64,000 nucleotides of DNA from Symsagittifera roscoffensis (Eukaryota; Xenacoelomorpha; Acoela; Convolutidae), in NCBI RefSeq assembly GCF_963678635.1, contig NC_087071.1, forward strand, positions 11,423,088 through 11,487,087, given 5' to 3'. Shown piece after piece: positions 55,370-64,000 of this stretch (position 1 is its first letter; each line of letters starts with the position of its first letter). Made by a program: the position numbers and the translations under genes. The notes beneath the pieces were generated by a model. That model had not been told where the DNA came from, did not search any database, and saw only the letters and a list, made by a program, of their open reading frames with translations.

Positions 55370-55600
55370 GTTTAGGGGGATAATAATCGGGGCTCTTGCT
55401 AACTATTTCTCCTCCTAATGGAATGGGGGGGAGGGTAGTTCACAAGGTACGAAATTCGTGGCGGAATAGTTGGGGGGGGGGGGGGGTAGTTAACATGGTA
55501 CAATATTCGTGGGGGCATCTTAGGGGGGATATTTCTTCATAGGGTGAATTTCCCAGGGTTGCGCATTATCTACTATGGTGGGCAACCCATGTCGTTACAA
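55370..55600. repeat. G-rich patch with short duplication
   Basis: Two copies of a 53-bp type, GGGGGGGnGGGTAGTTnACAnGGTACnAnATTCGTGG, at about 55,424 and 55,472. The second has a G16 run. The strand asymmetry could favour G-quadruplex formation or polymerase slippage. No gene. Confidence 0.6.
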
Positions 55601-56130
55601 GGTACCAAAGGGGAGAAATTAACAACATCCAAAAGGTTTTTGCATATCAGATAAACGCTTGTAACTGATTATTTGTAAAGGACGACTGTTAAATCAACGA
55701 AGTAAACGTGCATCTCAATTATTGTGCCCTAAAAGACGTTTTTTTTTGAAATTGTATATCAAAATAAACTTTAAGGCTCGCATTTTATAATTGAGGAACC
55801 GGTTTCACATCCTAAAGGCTACCACAAAATTTATGTTGCAAAGGTTCCAAAGATTTGATCCTGGATTCCAACAAAATGATCTAGGTAGTGCTAAAAAGGT
55901 TGCGGATTCCACTTAAGTTTACTGGTTTTTTTTTCTTTTTCCCCACCTCACTTGTGAATCAATTTTATTTTGTAAGGAGGGTTTTGCTTTTATAACGAAG
56001 GCTAACGATGTCGTAGCCCAAATCTAGTCCGCATACCAGTTTGTGTATCAAGATTGATACGGTGAAAAAATATCAAGGTCTAAACTTCAATCCTTCACTG
56101 TATTTGATTTTCGTTTCGTTTGTGATCTAC

Positions 56131-56665
56131 AAGAATGCGATCTACAATTTTCGTTAAAAAAAGCAACATATCCGCCATTTTGATGAAAAGCAATGCGAGA
56201 AGAGGGGTGCGAAACTGAAGAAACTTACTTGTTTGTTCTGTGGCACGGAAGACTTCAGTGACTGCTACAGATCTGCAGAGCATGTGTTGTCGCCTGGATG
56301 CTGGGAGAGGATAAGAGCCAATCGAAGATCTGTGCTCAAACGAAAGCTGCTCTCTCCCACTAGGAAAATTTATAATTTTGTGCAGGACCTTTATGAGTGG
56401 TGCCAATTACCATTCAGACCGAAACAGAGGAGGACAAATTTGATCTGCGAAAAAGAAATCGGCGATGATCCGAGTGAGTAAAGATGCGTGCTTTTGAAAT
56501 ATGATACAAACCCATCGATCTATATGTTTTTTGATTCCGTATTCAAACTGTTTTAGCACTAAGCCACATTTTTCAGTCCATGACTGCTCAACTAGAATGT
56601 ATCACGACAACGACGAAGAGACAGAGGACGAGACGGACTACTGTAACAAATGCGCTGGAAGATGA
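56131..56665 (+). pseudogene. Array unit 1 exons A+B, frameshifted at the start
   Basis: An extra base in the A run near 56,155 shifts the first finger codons out of frame. The remainder (EKQCEKRGAKLKKLTCLFCG to GDDP) is open up to donor CCGA|GTGAGT (exon end 56,473). Exon B (from 56,577 after TTTTTCAG) encodes HDCSTRMYHDNDEETEDETD and a CNKC pair before TGA 56,663. This unit has the best acceptor for exon B and a more acidic tail than the others. Confidence 0.6.
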
Positions 56666-57059
56666 TTAACCATTTTGACAATTCAAAAAATATGTAACAA
56701 AACACGTGTTTCTTCGTTATAATAACCTACAATTAAATGAACATCTAATATGCAAACTGGAGCCGGAGGAGAAGGAAACCAGTTTCTCCATTCAAACTGT
56801 ATGTAACAAAACACTTGTTTTTTATATAATAGTCTACAATTAAACGAACATCCTGTTTTAGCCCTCTATTTCATTGAATGACGGTGAAATCTCCAAGGGC
56901 ACTGCTACAGGTACTGTTGGTGCAACAATTACTGCTCCAGAAGTGACATGTACTATCAATGAACAAGGGCACTGCTCCAAGAGCATGCTGTAGGTACTTT
57001 TGATAGTACAGTTACCCCTCCAGAATCCAGAAGAGACAAGTACTATCAATGAACAAAAC

Positions 57060-57325
57060 TCGAAAGTCACCGGCCAGTTGCCCATCGGTGCGCCAGCTGC
57101 GCCATTAGGATGGTACCACTTCCCGAGGTACCGAATGGACCGTGTCTGAGGCCAGGTCCTCATCCTCTCCTACCAAACTTTGTGCCGCCCTTTCCTCTAC
57201 CATGCTTCAATTCGCCTTTTCGTCTGGTTGACGCAGATATGAGGACAGATCAACGACTTCATCCTTTACAGATACAGTAACCAAAAACTCTTGGGAACAA
57301 ACCGCAGGTTTTGCCGTTAAATAAA
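57060..57325 (+). pseudogene. Array unit 1 exon C, frameshifted
   Basis: The Pro-rich exon equivalent to 61,454-61,843. One base is missing in the phrase GCGCCATTAGGATGG (other units have GCGCCAATTAGG), so the PDPRHLLPEF block is out of frame. Confidence 0.55.
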
Positions 57326-57688
57326 TATAAACAAAGAGGCTCGCATTTCATAATTGAGGTACCGGCTTCACATCCTAAAGAGTACCACAAATTTTATGTG
57401 GCAAAAGTTCCAAAAATTTGATGCTGGATTCCAAAAAAATGATATCGATAGTGCTAAAGAATTTGCAAATTCGAATCAAATTTTTTGTTTTTTTTTCTTT
57501 TTCCCCACCTCACCTGTGAATCAATTTTATATTGTAAGGAGGGCTTTGCGTTTGCAACGAAGGCTAACGATGCCGTAGCCTAAATTTAGGCCGTGTACCA
57601 ATTGGTGTAACAAAATCTATACGGTGAAAATAATTTTAGTGTCTAAATTTTAATCCTCGACTGATTTTGTTTTTCTTTTCGTTTCCAG

Positions 57689-58216
57689 AATGCGATCTAC
57701 ATTTTTCGCAAAAAAGCAACATGGTCCGCTATTTTGCTGAAAAGCAATGCGAGAAGAGGGATGCGAAACTGAAGAAACTGACCTGCTTGTTCTGTGGCAC
57801 GGAGGGCTTCAGCGACTGCTACATATCTGCAGAGCTTTTGTTGTCGCCTGGATGCTGGGAGAGGATAAGAGCCAATCAAAGATCTGGGCTCAAACGAAAG
57901 CTGCTCTCTCCCACTAGGAAAAATTATAACTTTGCGAGGGACACTTATGAGTGGTGCCAATTACCATTCAGAGCGAAGCAGAGGAGGACAAATTTGATCT
58001 GCGAAAAAGAAATCGGCGATGATCCGAGTGAGTAAAGATGTGTGCTTTTGAAATAAGATACAAACCCATCGATCTATGTGTTTTTTGATTCCGTATTCAA
58101 ACTGTTTTAGCACTAAACCACTTTTTTTAGTCCACGTCTGCTCAACTAGATTGTATCGCGACAACGACGAAGAGGCAGAGGACGCGGACTACCGTAAAAA
58201 GTGCGTCGCAAGATGA
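57689..58216 (+). CDS. Array unit 2: zinc-finger-like exons A+B, only fully open unit
   Basis: Exon A is 57,689-58,027, after acceptor CGTTTCCAG. Exon B is 58,131-58,216, after TTTTTTTAG. The donor is CCGA|GTGAGT, and the joined frame is open to TGA 58,214. Exon A starts inside a finger: CDLHFSQKS, then RYFAEKQC (a Cys..Phe..Arg-x-Phe..Cys finger; other units have the more typical RHF). Next come CLFCGTEGFSDC with three Cys, then LSPGCWERIRANQRS, KRKLLSPTRK and a WCQLPFR block. Exon B is acidic with RDNDEEAEDADYRKKC. Probable nucleic-acid-binding protein by its Cys and basic content; the family is not recognised. The first Cys pair and start codon must come from an upstream exon, perhaps exon C of unit 1, which is broken. 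Confidence 0.5.
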
Positions 58217-58413
58217 GGAACCAATTTTGAACATTCAAAATGTATGTTACAAAACACGTGTTTCTTCTATATAATAGTCTACAATTAAATGAACATCTAC
58301 TGTGCAAAATGGATTCGGAGGATGAGGAACCCATTTTGACCATTCAAATTGTATGTAACAAAACACGTCTTACTTTTATATAAAAGTCTTCAATCAAAAT
58401 TAACCTGCAGTTT

Positions 58414-58840
58414 TAGCCCTCTTTTTCACTGAATGGCGGTGAAATCTCCAAGGGCACTGCTACAGATAGTGTTGGTGCAACAATTACTGCTCCAGAAGTG
58501 ACAAGTACTATCAATGAACAAGGGCACTGCTGCAGTTACTGCTCCAGAAGAGACAAGTACAATCATTGATTATACCTCGAAAATCACCGGCCAGTTGCCC
58601 ATCGGTGCGCCTGTTGCGCCAATTAGGATGATACCACTTCCCGAAGTACCGAACGGACCGTGTCTGATGCCAGATCCACGTCATCTCCTACCAGAGTTTG
58701 TTTCGCCCTTTCCTATACCAGGCTTCAATTCGCCACTTCGTCTGGTTGACGCAGATATGAGGACAGATCAACGACTTCATCCTGTACAGATACAGAAATC
58801 AAAAACTCTTGGGAAGAAACCGCAGAGGTTTTGCCGTTAA
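58414..58840 (+). pseudogene. Array unit 2 exon C (Pro-rich), internal deletion
   Basis: After acceptor-like GTTTTAG the frame PSFSLNGGEISKGTAT continues to INEQ. A deletion relative to unit 5 then shifts it. The second frame (from about 58,520) has TAPEETSTI, LPIGAPVAPIRMIPLPEVP and PDPRHLLPEFVSPFPIPGF, ending at 58,840. Product unknown; low-complexity Pro/Thr composition suggests an unstructured region. Confidence 0.5.
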
Positions 58841-59171
58841 ATTAATATAAACAGAGAGGCTCGCATTTCATAATTGAGGTACCGGCTTCACATCCTAAAG
58901 AGTACCACAAATTTGATTTGGCAAAAGTTCCAAAGATTTGATCCTGGATTCCAAAAAATTGATATAGAATTTGCGGATTCGAAAAAGTTTTTTGTTTTTT
59001 TTTTCCTTTTCCCCCACCTCACATGTGAATCAATTTTAAAAGTAAGGAGGGCTTTGCTTTTGCAACGAAGGTTAATGATGCCGTAGCCTAAATAATTTAG
59101 TCCGCGTACCAATTGGTGTAACAAAATCGATACGATGAAAAAAATTTTAGTGTCTAAATTTTAATCCTCGA

Positions 59172-59696
59172 CTGATCTACATTTTTCGCAAAAAAGCAAC
59201 ATGTTCCGCCATTTTGCTGAAAAGCAATGCGAGAAGAGGGATGCGAAACTGAAGAAACTGACCTGCTTGTTCTGTGGCACGGAGGGCTTCAGCGACTGCT
59301 ACAGATCTGCAGAGCATGTGTTGTCGCCTGCATGCTGGGAGAGGATAAGAGCCAATCGAAGATCTGGGCTCAAACGAAAGCTGCTCTCTCCCACTAGGAA
59401 AAATTATAACTTTGCGAGGGACACTTATGAGTGGTGCCAATTACCATTCAGAGCGAAGCAGAGGAGGACAAATTTGATCTGCGAAAAAGAAATCGGCGAT
59501 GATCCGAGTGAGTAAAGATGTGTGCTTTTGAAATAAGATAAAAAACCATCGATCTATGTGTTTTTTGATTCCGTATTCAAACTGTTTTAGCACTAAACCA
59601 CTTTTTTTAGTCCACGTCTGCTCAACTAGATTGTATCGCGACACCGACGAAGAGGCAGAGGACGCGGACTACCGTAAAAAGTGCGTCGCAAGATGA
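59172..59696 (+). pseudogene. Array unit 3 exons A+B, acceptor deleted
   Basis: The coding frame is open (KSNMFRHFAEKQCEKRD to GDDP; exon A ends 59,507, exon B 59,611-59,696). However, the roughly 30 bases holding the T-rich tract, CAG acceptor and first codons seen in units 2 and 5 are missing: CTCGACTG joins directly to ATCTACATTTTTCGC. The exon can no longer be spliced normally. The internal ATG at 59,201 is the only start. Exon A is otherwise a good finger-containing copy. Confidence 0.6.
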
Positions 59697-59904
59697 GGAA
59701 CCAATTTTGAACATTCAAAATGTATGTTACAAAACACGTGTTTCTTCTATATAATAGTCTACAATTAAATGAACATCTACTGTGCAAAATGGATTCGGAG
59801 GATGAGGAATCCATTTTGACCATTCAAATTGTATGTAACAAAACACGTCTTACTTTTATATAAAAGTCTTCAATTAAATTAACCTGCAGTTTTAGCCCTC
59901 TTTT

Positions 59905-60268
59905 TCACTGAATGGCGGTGAAATCTCCAAGGGCACTGCTACAGATACTGTTGGTGCAACAATTACTGCTCCAGAAGTGACAAGTACTATCAATGAACAA
60001 GTGCACTGCTGCAGTTACTGCTCCAGAAGAGACAAGTACAATCATTGATTATACCTCGAAAATCACCGGCAGGTTGCCCATCGGTGCGCCTGTTGCGCCA
60101 ATTAGGATGATACCACTTCCCGAAGTACCGAACGGACCGTGTCTGATGCCAGATCCACGTCATCTCCTACCAGAGTTTGTTTCGCCCTTTCCTATACCAG
60201 GCTTCAATTCGCCACTTCGTCTGGTTGACGCAGATATGAGGACAGATCAACGACTTCATCCTGTATAG
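59905..60268 (+). pseudogene. Array unit 3 exon C, nonsense at its end
   Basis: Same Pro-rich exon and upstream deletion as unit 2, plus CAG to TAG near its end (60,266-60,268), shortening the frame. Confidence 0.55.
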
Positions 60269-60649
60269 ATACAGAAATCAAAAACTCTTGGGAAGAAACC
60301 GCAGGTTTTGCCGTTAAATTAATATAAACAGAGAGGCTCGCATTTCATAATTGAGGTACCGGCTTCACATCTCAAAGAGTACCACAAATTTGATTTGGCA
60401 AAAGTTCCAAAGATTTGATCCTGGATTCCAAAAAATTGATATAGAATTTGCGGATTCGAAAAAGTTTTTTGTTTTTTTTTTCCTTTTCCCCCACCCTCAC
60501 ATGTGAATCAATTTTAAAAGTAAGGAGGGCTTTGCTTTTGCAACGAAGGTTAACGATGCCGTAGCCTAAATAATTTAGTCCGCGTACCAATTGGTGTAAC
60601 AAAATCGATACGATGAAAAAAATTTTAGTGTCTAAATTTTAATCCTCGA

Positions 60650-61150
60650 CTGATCTACATTTTTCGCAAAAAAGCAACATGTTCCGCCATTTTGCTGAAA
60701 AGCAATGCGAGAAGAGGGATGCGAAACTGAAGAAACTGACCTGCTTGTTCTGTGGCACGGAGGGCTTCAGCGACTGCTACAGATCTGCAGAGCATGTGTT
60801 GTCGCCTGCATGCTGGGAGAGGATAAGAGCCAATCGAAGATCTGGGCTCAAACGAAAACTGCTCTCTCCCACTAGGAAAAATTATATTTTTGTGAAGGAC
60901 TTTATTAGTGGCGCCAATTACCACTCAGAGCGAAGCAGAGGAGGACAAATTTGATCTGCGAGGATGAAATCGGCGACGATCCGAGTGAGTAAAGATGTGT
61001 GTTTTTGAAATAAGATACAAAACCCTCGATCTATGTGTTTTTTGATTCAGTATTCAAACTGTTTTAGCACTAAACCACAATTTTTAGTCCACGTCTGCTC
61101 AACTAGATTGTATCGCGACAACGATTAAGAGGCAGAGGACGCGGACTACC
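60650..61150 (+). pseudogene. Array unit 4 exons A+B, acceptor deleted and frameshifted
   Basis: Shares the acceptor deletion of unit 3. A one-base loss in the phrase GTGAAGGACTTTATTAGTGGC shifts the frame before the WCQLPFR block, so exon A ends out of frame at 60,954. Exon B lost its DNDEE codons to a stop (GATTAAGAGG). Confidence 0.6.
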
Positions 61151-61370
61151 GTAAAAAATGCGTCGCAAGATGAGGAACCCATTTTGACCATTCGAAATGT
61201 ATGTTACAAAACACGTGTTTCTTCTATATAAAAGTCTACAATTAAATGAACATCTACTGTGCAAAATGAAGCCGGAGGATGAGGAACCCATTTTGACCAT
61301 TCAAATTGTATGTAACAAAACACGTGTTTCTTTTATATAAAAGTCTTCAATTAAATTAACCTCCAGTTTT

Positions 61371-61843
61371 AGCCCTCTTTTTCACTGAATGGCGGTGAAA
61401 TCTCCAAGGGCACTGCTACAGGTACTGTTGGTGCAACAATTACTGCTCCAGAAGTGACAAGTACAATCAATGAACATGCCTCGAAAATCACCGGCCACTT
61501 GCCCATCGGTGCGCCAGCTGCGCCAATTAGGATGATACCACTTCCCGAAGTACCAAACGGACCGTGTCTGATGCCAGATCCACGTCATCTCCTACCAGAG
61601 TTTGTTTCGCCCTTTCCTATACCAGGCTTCAACTCGCCACTTCGTCTGGTTGACGCAGTTATGAGGACAGATCAACTACTTCATCCTGTACAGATACAGA
61701 AACCAAAAACTCTTGTGAAAAAACCGCAGGTTTTGCCGTTAAATTATTATAAACAGAGAGGCGCGCATTTCATCATTGAGGTACCGGCTTCACATCCTAA
61801 AGAGTACCACAAATTTGATTTGGCAAAATTTCAAAAGATTTGA
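61371..61843 (+). pseudogene. Array unit 4 exon C, longest open Pro-rich frame
   Basis: Open from the acceptor-like GTTTTAG through PSFSLNGGEISKG, TITAPEVTSTINEHASK, LPEVPNGPCLMPDPRHLLPE, the Lys-rich QIQKPKTLVKKP, and on into the first segment of the next unit (FIIEVPASHPKEYHKFDLAK) up to 61,843. This shows that the FIIEVPASHPKEYHKF segment is the 3' part of exon C and that the gene order is C, then A, then B across unit borders. No start codon or partner exon is certain, so it may not be expressed. Confidence 0.5.
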
Positions 61844-62093
61844 TCCTGGATTCCAAAAAAAATGATATAGAATTTGCGGATTCGAATAAAGTTTATTGTT
61901 TTTTTTCCTTTTCCCCCACCTCACATGTGAATCAATTTTAAAAGTAAGGAGGGCTTTGCTTTTGCAACGAAGGTTAACGATGCCGTAGCCTAAATTTAGT
62001 CTGCGTACCAATTGGTGTAACAAAATCGATACGATGAAAAAAATTTTAGTGTCTAAATTTTAATCCTCGACTGATTTTTTTTTCGTTTCCAGA

Positions 62094-62610
62094 ATGCGAT
62101 CTACATTTTTCGCAAAAAAGCAACATGTTCCGCAATTTTGCTGAAAAGCAATGCGAGAAGAGGGATGCGAAACTGAAGAAACTGACCTGCTTTTTCTGTG
62201 GCACGGAGGGCTTCAGCGACTGCTACAGATCTGCAGAGCATGTGTTGTCGCCTGCATGCTGGGAGAGGATAAGAGCCAATCGAAGATCTGGGCTCAAACG
62301 AAAGCTGCTCTCTCCCACTAGGAAAAATTATAACTTTGTGAGGGACACTTATTAGTGGTGCCAATAACCACTCAGAGCGAAGCAGAGGGGGACAAATTTG
62401 ATCTGCGAGGATGAAATCGGCGATGATCCGAGTGAGTAAAGATGTGTGCTTTTGAAATAAGATATAAACCCATCGATCTATGCGTTTTTGATTCCGTAAT
62501 CAAACTGTTTTAGCACTAAACTACATTTTTTAGTCCACGTCTGCGCAACTAGATTGTATCGAAGAGGCAGAGGACGCGGACTACCGTAAAAAATGCATCG
62601 CAAGATGAGG
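62094..62610 (+). pseudogene. Array unit 5 exons A+B, nonsense codon
   Basis: Retains the T-rich acceptor (TTTCGTTTCCAG) and the finger codons. Glu before the WCQ block is a TAG stop (62,353-62,355). The exon B region also has a 9-base deletion removing the DNDE part. Confidence 0.6.
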
Positions 62611-62802
62611 AACCCATTTTGACCAATCAAAATGTATGTTAGAAAACACTTGTTTCTTCTATATAATAGTCTACAATTAAATGAACATCTACTGTGCAAA
62701 ATGGAGCCGGAGGATGAGGAACCCATTTTGACCATTCAAATTGTATGAACAAACACGTGTTTTTTTTATAAAACAGTCTTCAATTAAATGAACCTCCAGT
62801 TT

Positions 62803-63348
62803 TAGCCCTCTTTTTAACTGAATGGCGGTGGAATCTCCAAGAGCACTGCTGCAGGTACTGTTTGTGCAATAATTACTGCTCCAGAAGTGACATGTACTAT
62901 CAATGAACAAGGGCACTGCTCCAAGGGCACTGCTGCAGGTACTGTTGGTACTACAGTTACTGCTCCAGAAGAGACAAGTACTATCAATGAACACACCTCG
63001 AAAGTCACCGACCAGTTGCCCATCGGTTCGCCAGCTGCGCCAATTAGGGTGGTACCACTTCCCGAAGTACCGAACGGACCGTGTCTGATGCCAGATCCAC
63101 GTCATCTCCTACCAGAGTTTGTTTCGCCCTTTCCTATACCAGGCTTCAATTCGCCACTTCGTCTGGTTGACGCAGATATGAGGACAGATCAACGACTTCA
63201 TCTGGGACAGATACAGAAACCAAAATTTCTTTGGAAGAAACCGCAGATTTTTGCCGTGGTTTCAGACAGCTCTTGTAGCACGAGTGCCACTCATATTGAC
63301 GTGTTACCTCCAATTGACAATGGCGAACTAAGAGATAGACTTTCGCAA
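62803..63348 (+). pseudogene. Array unit 5 exon C with a different 3' end
   Basis: Contains a two-fold repeat of the ITAPEVT / TVTAPEETST part and the full PLPEVPNGPCLMPDPRHL block. It then departs from the array into VVSDSSCSTSATHIDVLPPI, ending in phase 0 at donor CGCAA|GTAAGC (63,349). An in-frame TAA near its beginning (TTTTTAACTG) disrupts translation from the usual acceptor. It forms the bridge between the array and the unique exons downstream, probably the original gene from which the array arose. Confidence 0.5.
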
Positions 63349-63463
63349 GTAAGCATCTGAAACGAAAAATAGCTCAAAGTAGATATAACTAATTGTCGAT
63401 CTTCTTCTTTGATTATTTTGTTAGATTATGCCTTTCTCTAGATCATGACTTTTTCTAATTCAG

Positions 63464-63696
63464 TGCGTACCTGCAGTTGATCTTGTCAACTGGCTCAGTC
63501 AGACTGGTTTATTGGCCGACAAGGAGCCTTGTTAGTTCCCTCGGCTAAATCCATCAAGGACTTCAAAAACCAATTAACAGGTCCTGCGGATAGCTGCCAG
63601 TTTAACAGCTGAATGTATGGGGACAATTTCATTGACGATATTTCGAAGGAACAACCAGATGAGCTCAGAGCTAGACAGTATAGCTTAAAAGAAAAG
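63464..63696 (+). pseudogene. Downstream exon, frameshifted
   Basis: Begins in phase with the previous exon after a CTAATTCAG acceptor: VPAVDLVNWLSQTGLLADKE, then a stop at 63,533. The matching continuation, SAKSIKDFKNQLTGPAD, is in another frame, followed by TGA and then MYGDNFIDDISKEQPDELRA, up to donor AAAAG|GTAATC at 63,696. One frameshift and one nonsense codon. Confidence 0.45.
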
Positions 63697-63786
63697 GTAA
63701 TCAGTTTGTAAAGTAATTAGACTCCTTTTCACCGATAGTGTCCAGTTTTCAAATAGGTTTAACCTGACTTTTGTCTTCAATCCTAG

Positions 63787-64000
63787 CAATACATACAACC
63801 AATTAAGCCAGCTGATGTTCGAACTTTGGGCTGTCGGTCGCCACGAAATTGTTTGTATCAAAAGCAGTCAAGGATTTGTCGTTGGGACACATACATAAAA
63901 GGAAACTGGAGAAGACAGATACCGACGAAGGAGTTAAGCTACCTGCTGTTATCGCAGGCTGTTGCAGTAACACCATTACACCAGTATTTCTGCGGTACAT
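63787..64000 (+). CDS. Open exon running off the window
   Basis: Follows acceptor TTCAATCCTAG. The frame is open for all 71 codons to the edge: QYIQPIKPADVRTLGCRSPR, then RICRWDTYIKGNWRRQI, then LLLSQAVAVTPLHQYFCGT. Cys- and Arg-rich with no recognised domain. It is in phase with the exon ending at 63,696, so it belongs to the same gene. Completeness cannot be judged. Confidence 0.4.

Larger units (their letters stand above)
55787..63240 (+). repeat. Five-unit tandem gene array (1.43-1.55 kb per unit)
   Basis: Units start at the phrase GAGGCTCGCATTTCATAATTGAGGTACC near 55,787, 57,339, 58,859, 60,338 and 61,764, giving lengths of about 1551, 1520, 1479 and 1426 bp for the first four. Each unit holds, in order, a short exon-like segment (FIIEVPASHPKEYHKF), a T-rich intron, a zinc-finger-like exon A, a short intron, an acidic exon B with a stop, and a Pro-rich exon C that runs into the next unit. 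Units 2-4 are nearly identical over long stretches while unit 1 is more diverged. Possibly one ancestral gene (C-A-B exon order) duplicated by unequal crossing over; gene boundaries are uncertain. Confidence 0.85.

Noticed and set aside
57697-57960. Minus-strand ORFs of about 87 codons repeated in each array unit
   Set aside because: Antisense shadows of exon A; the plus strand has splice sites and Cys motifs.
1-64000. tRNA, rRNA or spliced-leader RNA genes
   Set aside because: No cloverleaf-type GGTTCGAAnCC arm with a matching acceptor stem, no rRNA-like block and no spliced-leader sequence were recognised by eye; a covariance-model scan was not possible.

Overview
The window looks like a repeat-dominated stretch of a nematode genome, most likely Caenorhabditis or a close relative. 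The reasons are a strong AT bias, short introns with GTAAG-type donors and TTTCAG-type acceptors, a decayed Gypsy-class LTR retrotransposon with a Gag-zinc knuckle-protease-RT order, and Maverick/Polinton-like DNA. I see no tRNA, rRNA or CRISPR, and no long intact host gene. Species assignment is inference.

Layout. 1-14.1 kb is an old, decayed copy (element A) of a large DNA element, reversed relative to element B. 14.1-17.7 kb is unclassified flank. 17,732-36,663 is element B, an apparently complete 18.9-kb element with a 6-bp target duplication (CATATT), giant terminal inverted repeats (7.05 kb left, 4.10 kb right) and a 7.8-kb unique core with a set of small unfamiliar genes. 36.7-38.3 kb is flank that includes a 21-bp minisatellite. 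38.6-42.4 kb is the Gypsy remnant, cut off at the start of its reverse transcriptase. 42.4-43.94 kb is element C, a remnant with the same terminal repeat as B but directly followed by a broken adenain-like cysteine protease, a Maverick hallmark. 44-55.6 kb is mostly decayed intergenic DNA, dispersed and tandem repeats and one broken gene. 55.8-63.3 kb is a five-unit tandem array (about 1.43-1.55 kb per unit) of a zinc-finger-like gene in various stages of decay, followed by exons that run off the right edge.

How the parts fit. Elements A and B share five gene families: a small C2H2 zinc-finger gene inside the inverted repeats, a PC4-like candidate, a basic/Cys-containing protein, an acidic-tailed protein and an unknown protein. 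Both also carry AT-rich internal tandem arrays. Neither shows a recognisable DNA polymerase B, integrase, ATPase or capsid gene. Element C ties this type of terminus to a Maverick protease. My reading, which is inference, is that B is a young Maverick-derived, probably non-autonomous element that replaced the usual Maverick core with its own gene cassette and long palindromic arms. It also carries elaborate regulatory repeats: TGACGTCA arrays, CCAAT clusters and a CArG-like box. An approximately 20-bp motif recurs at its tips and in its internal array and is a candidate recognition site.
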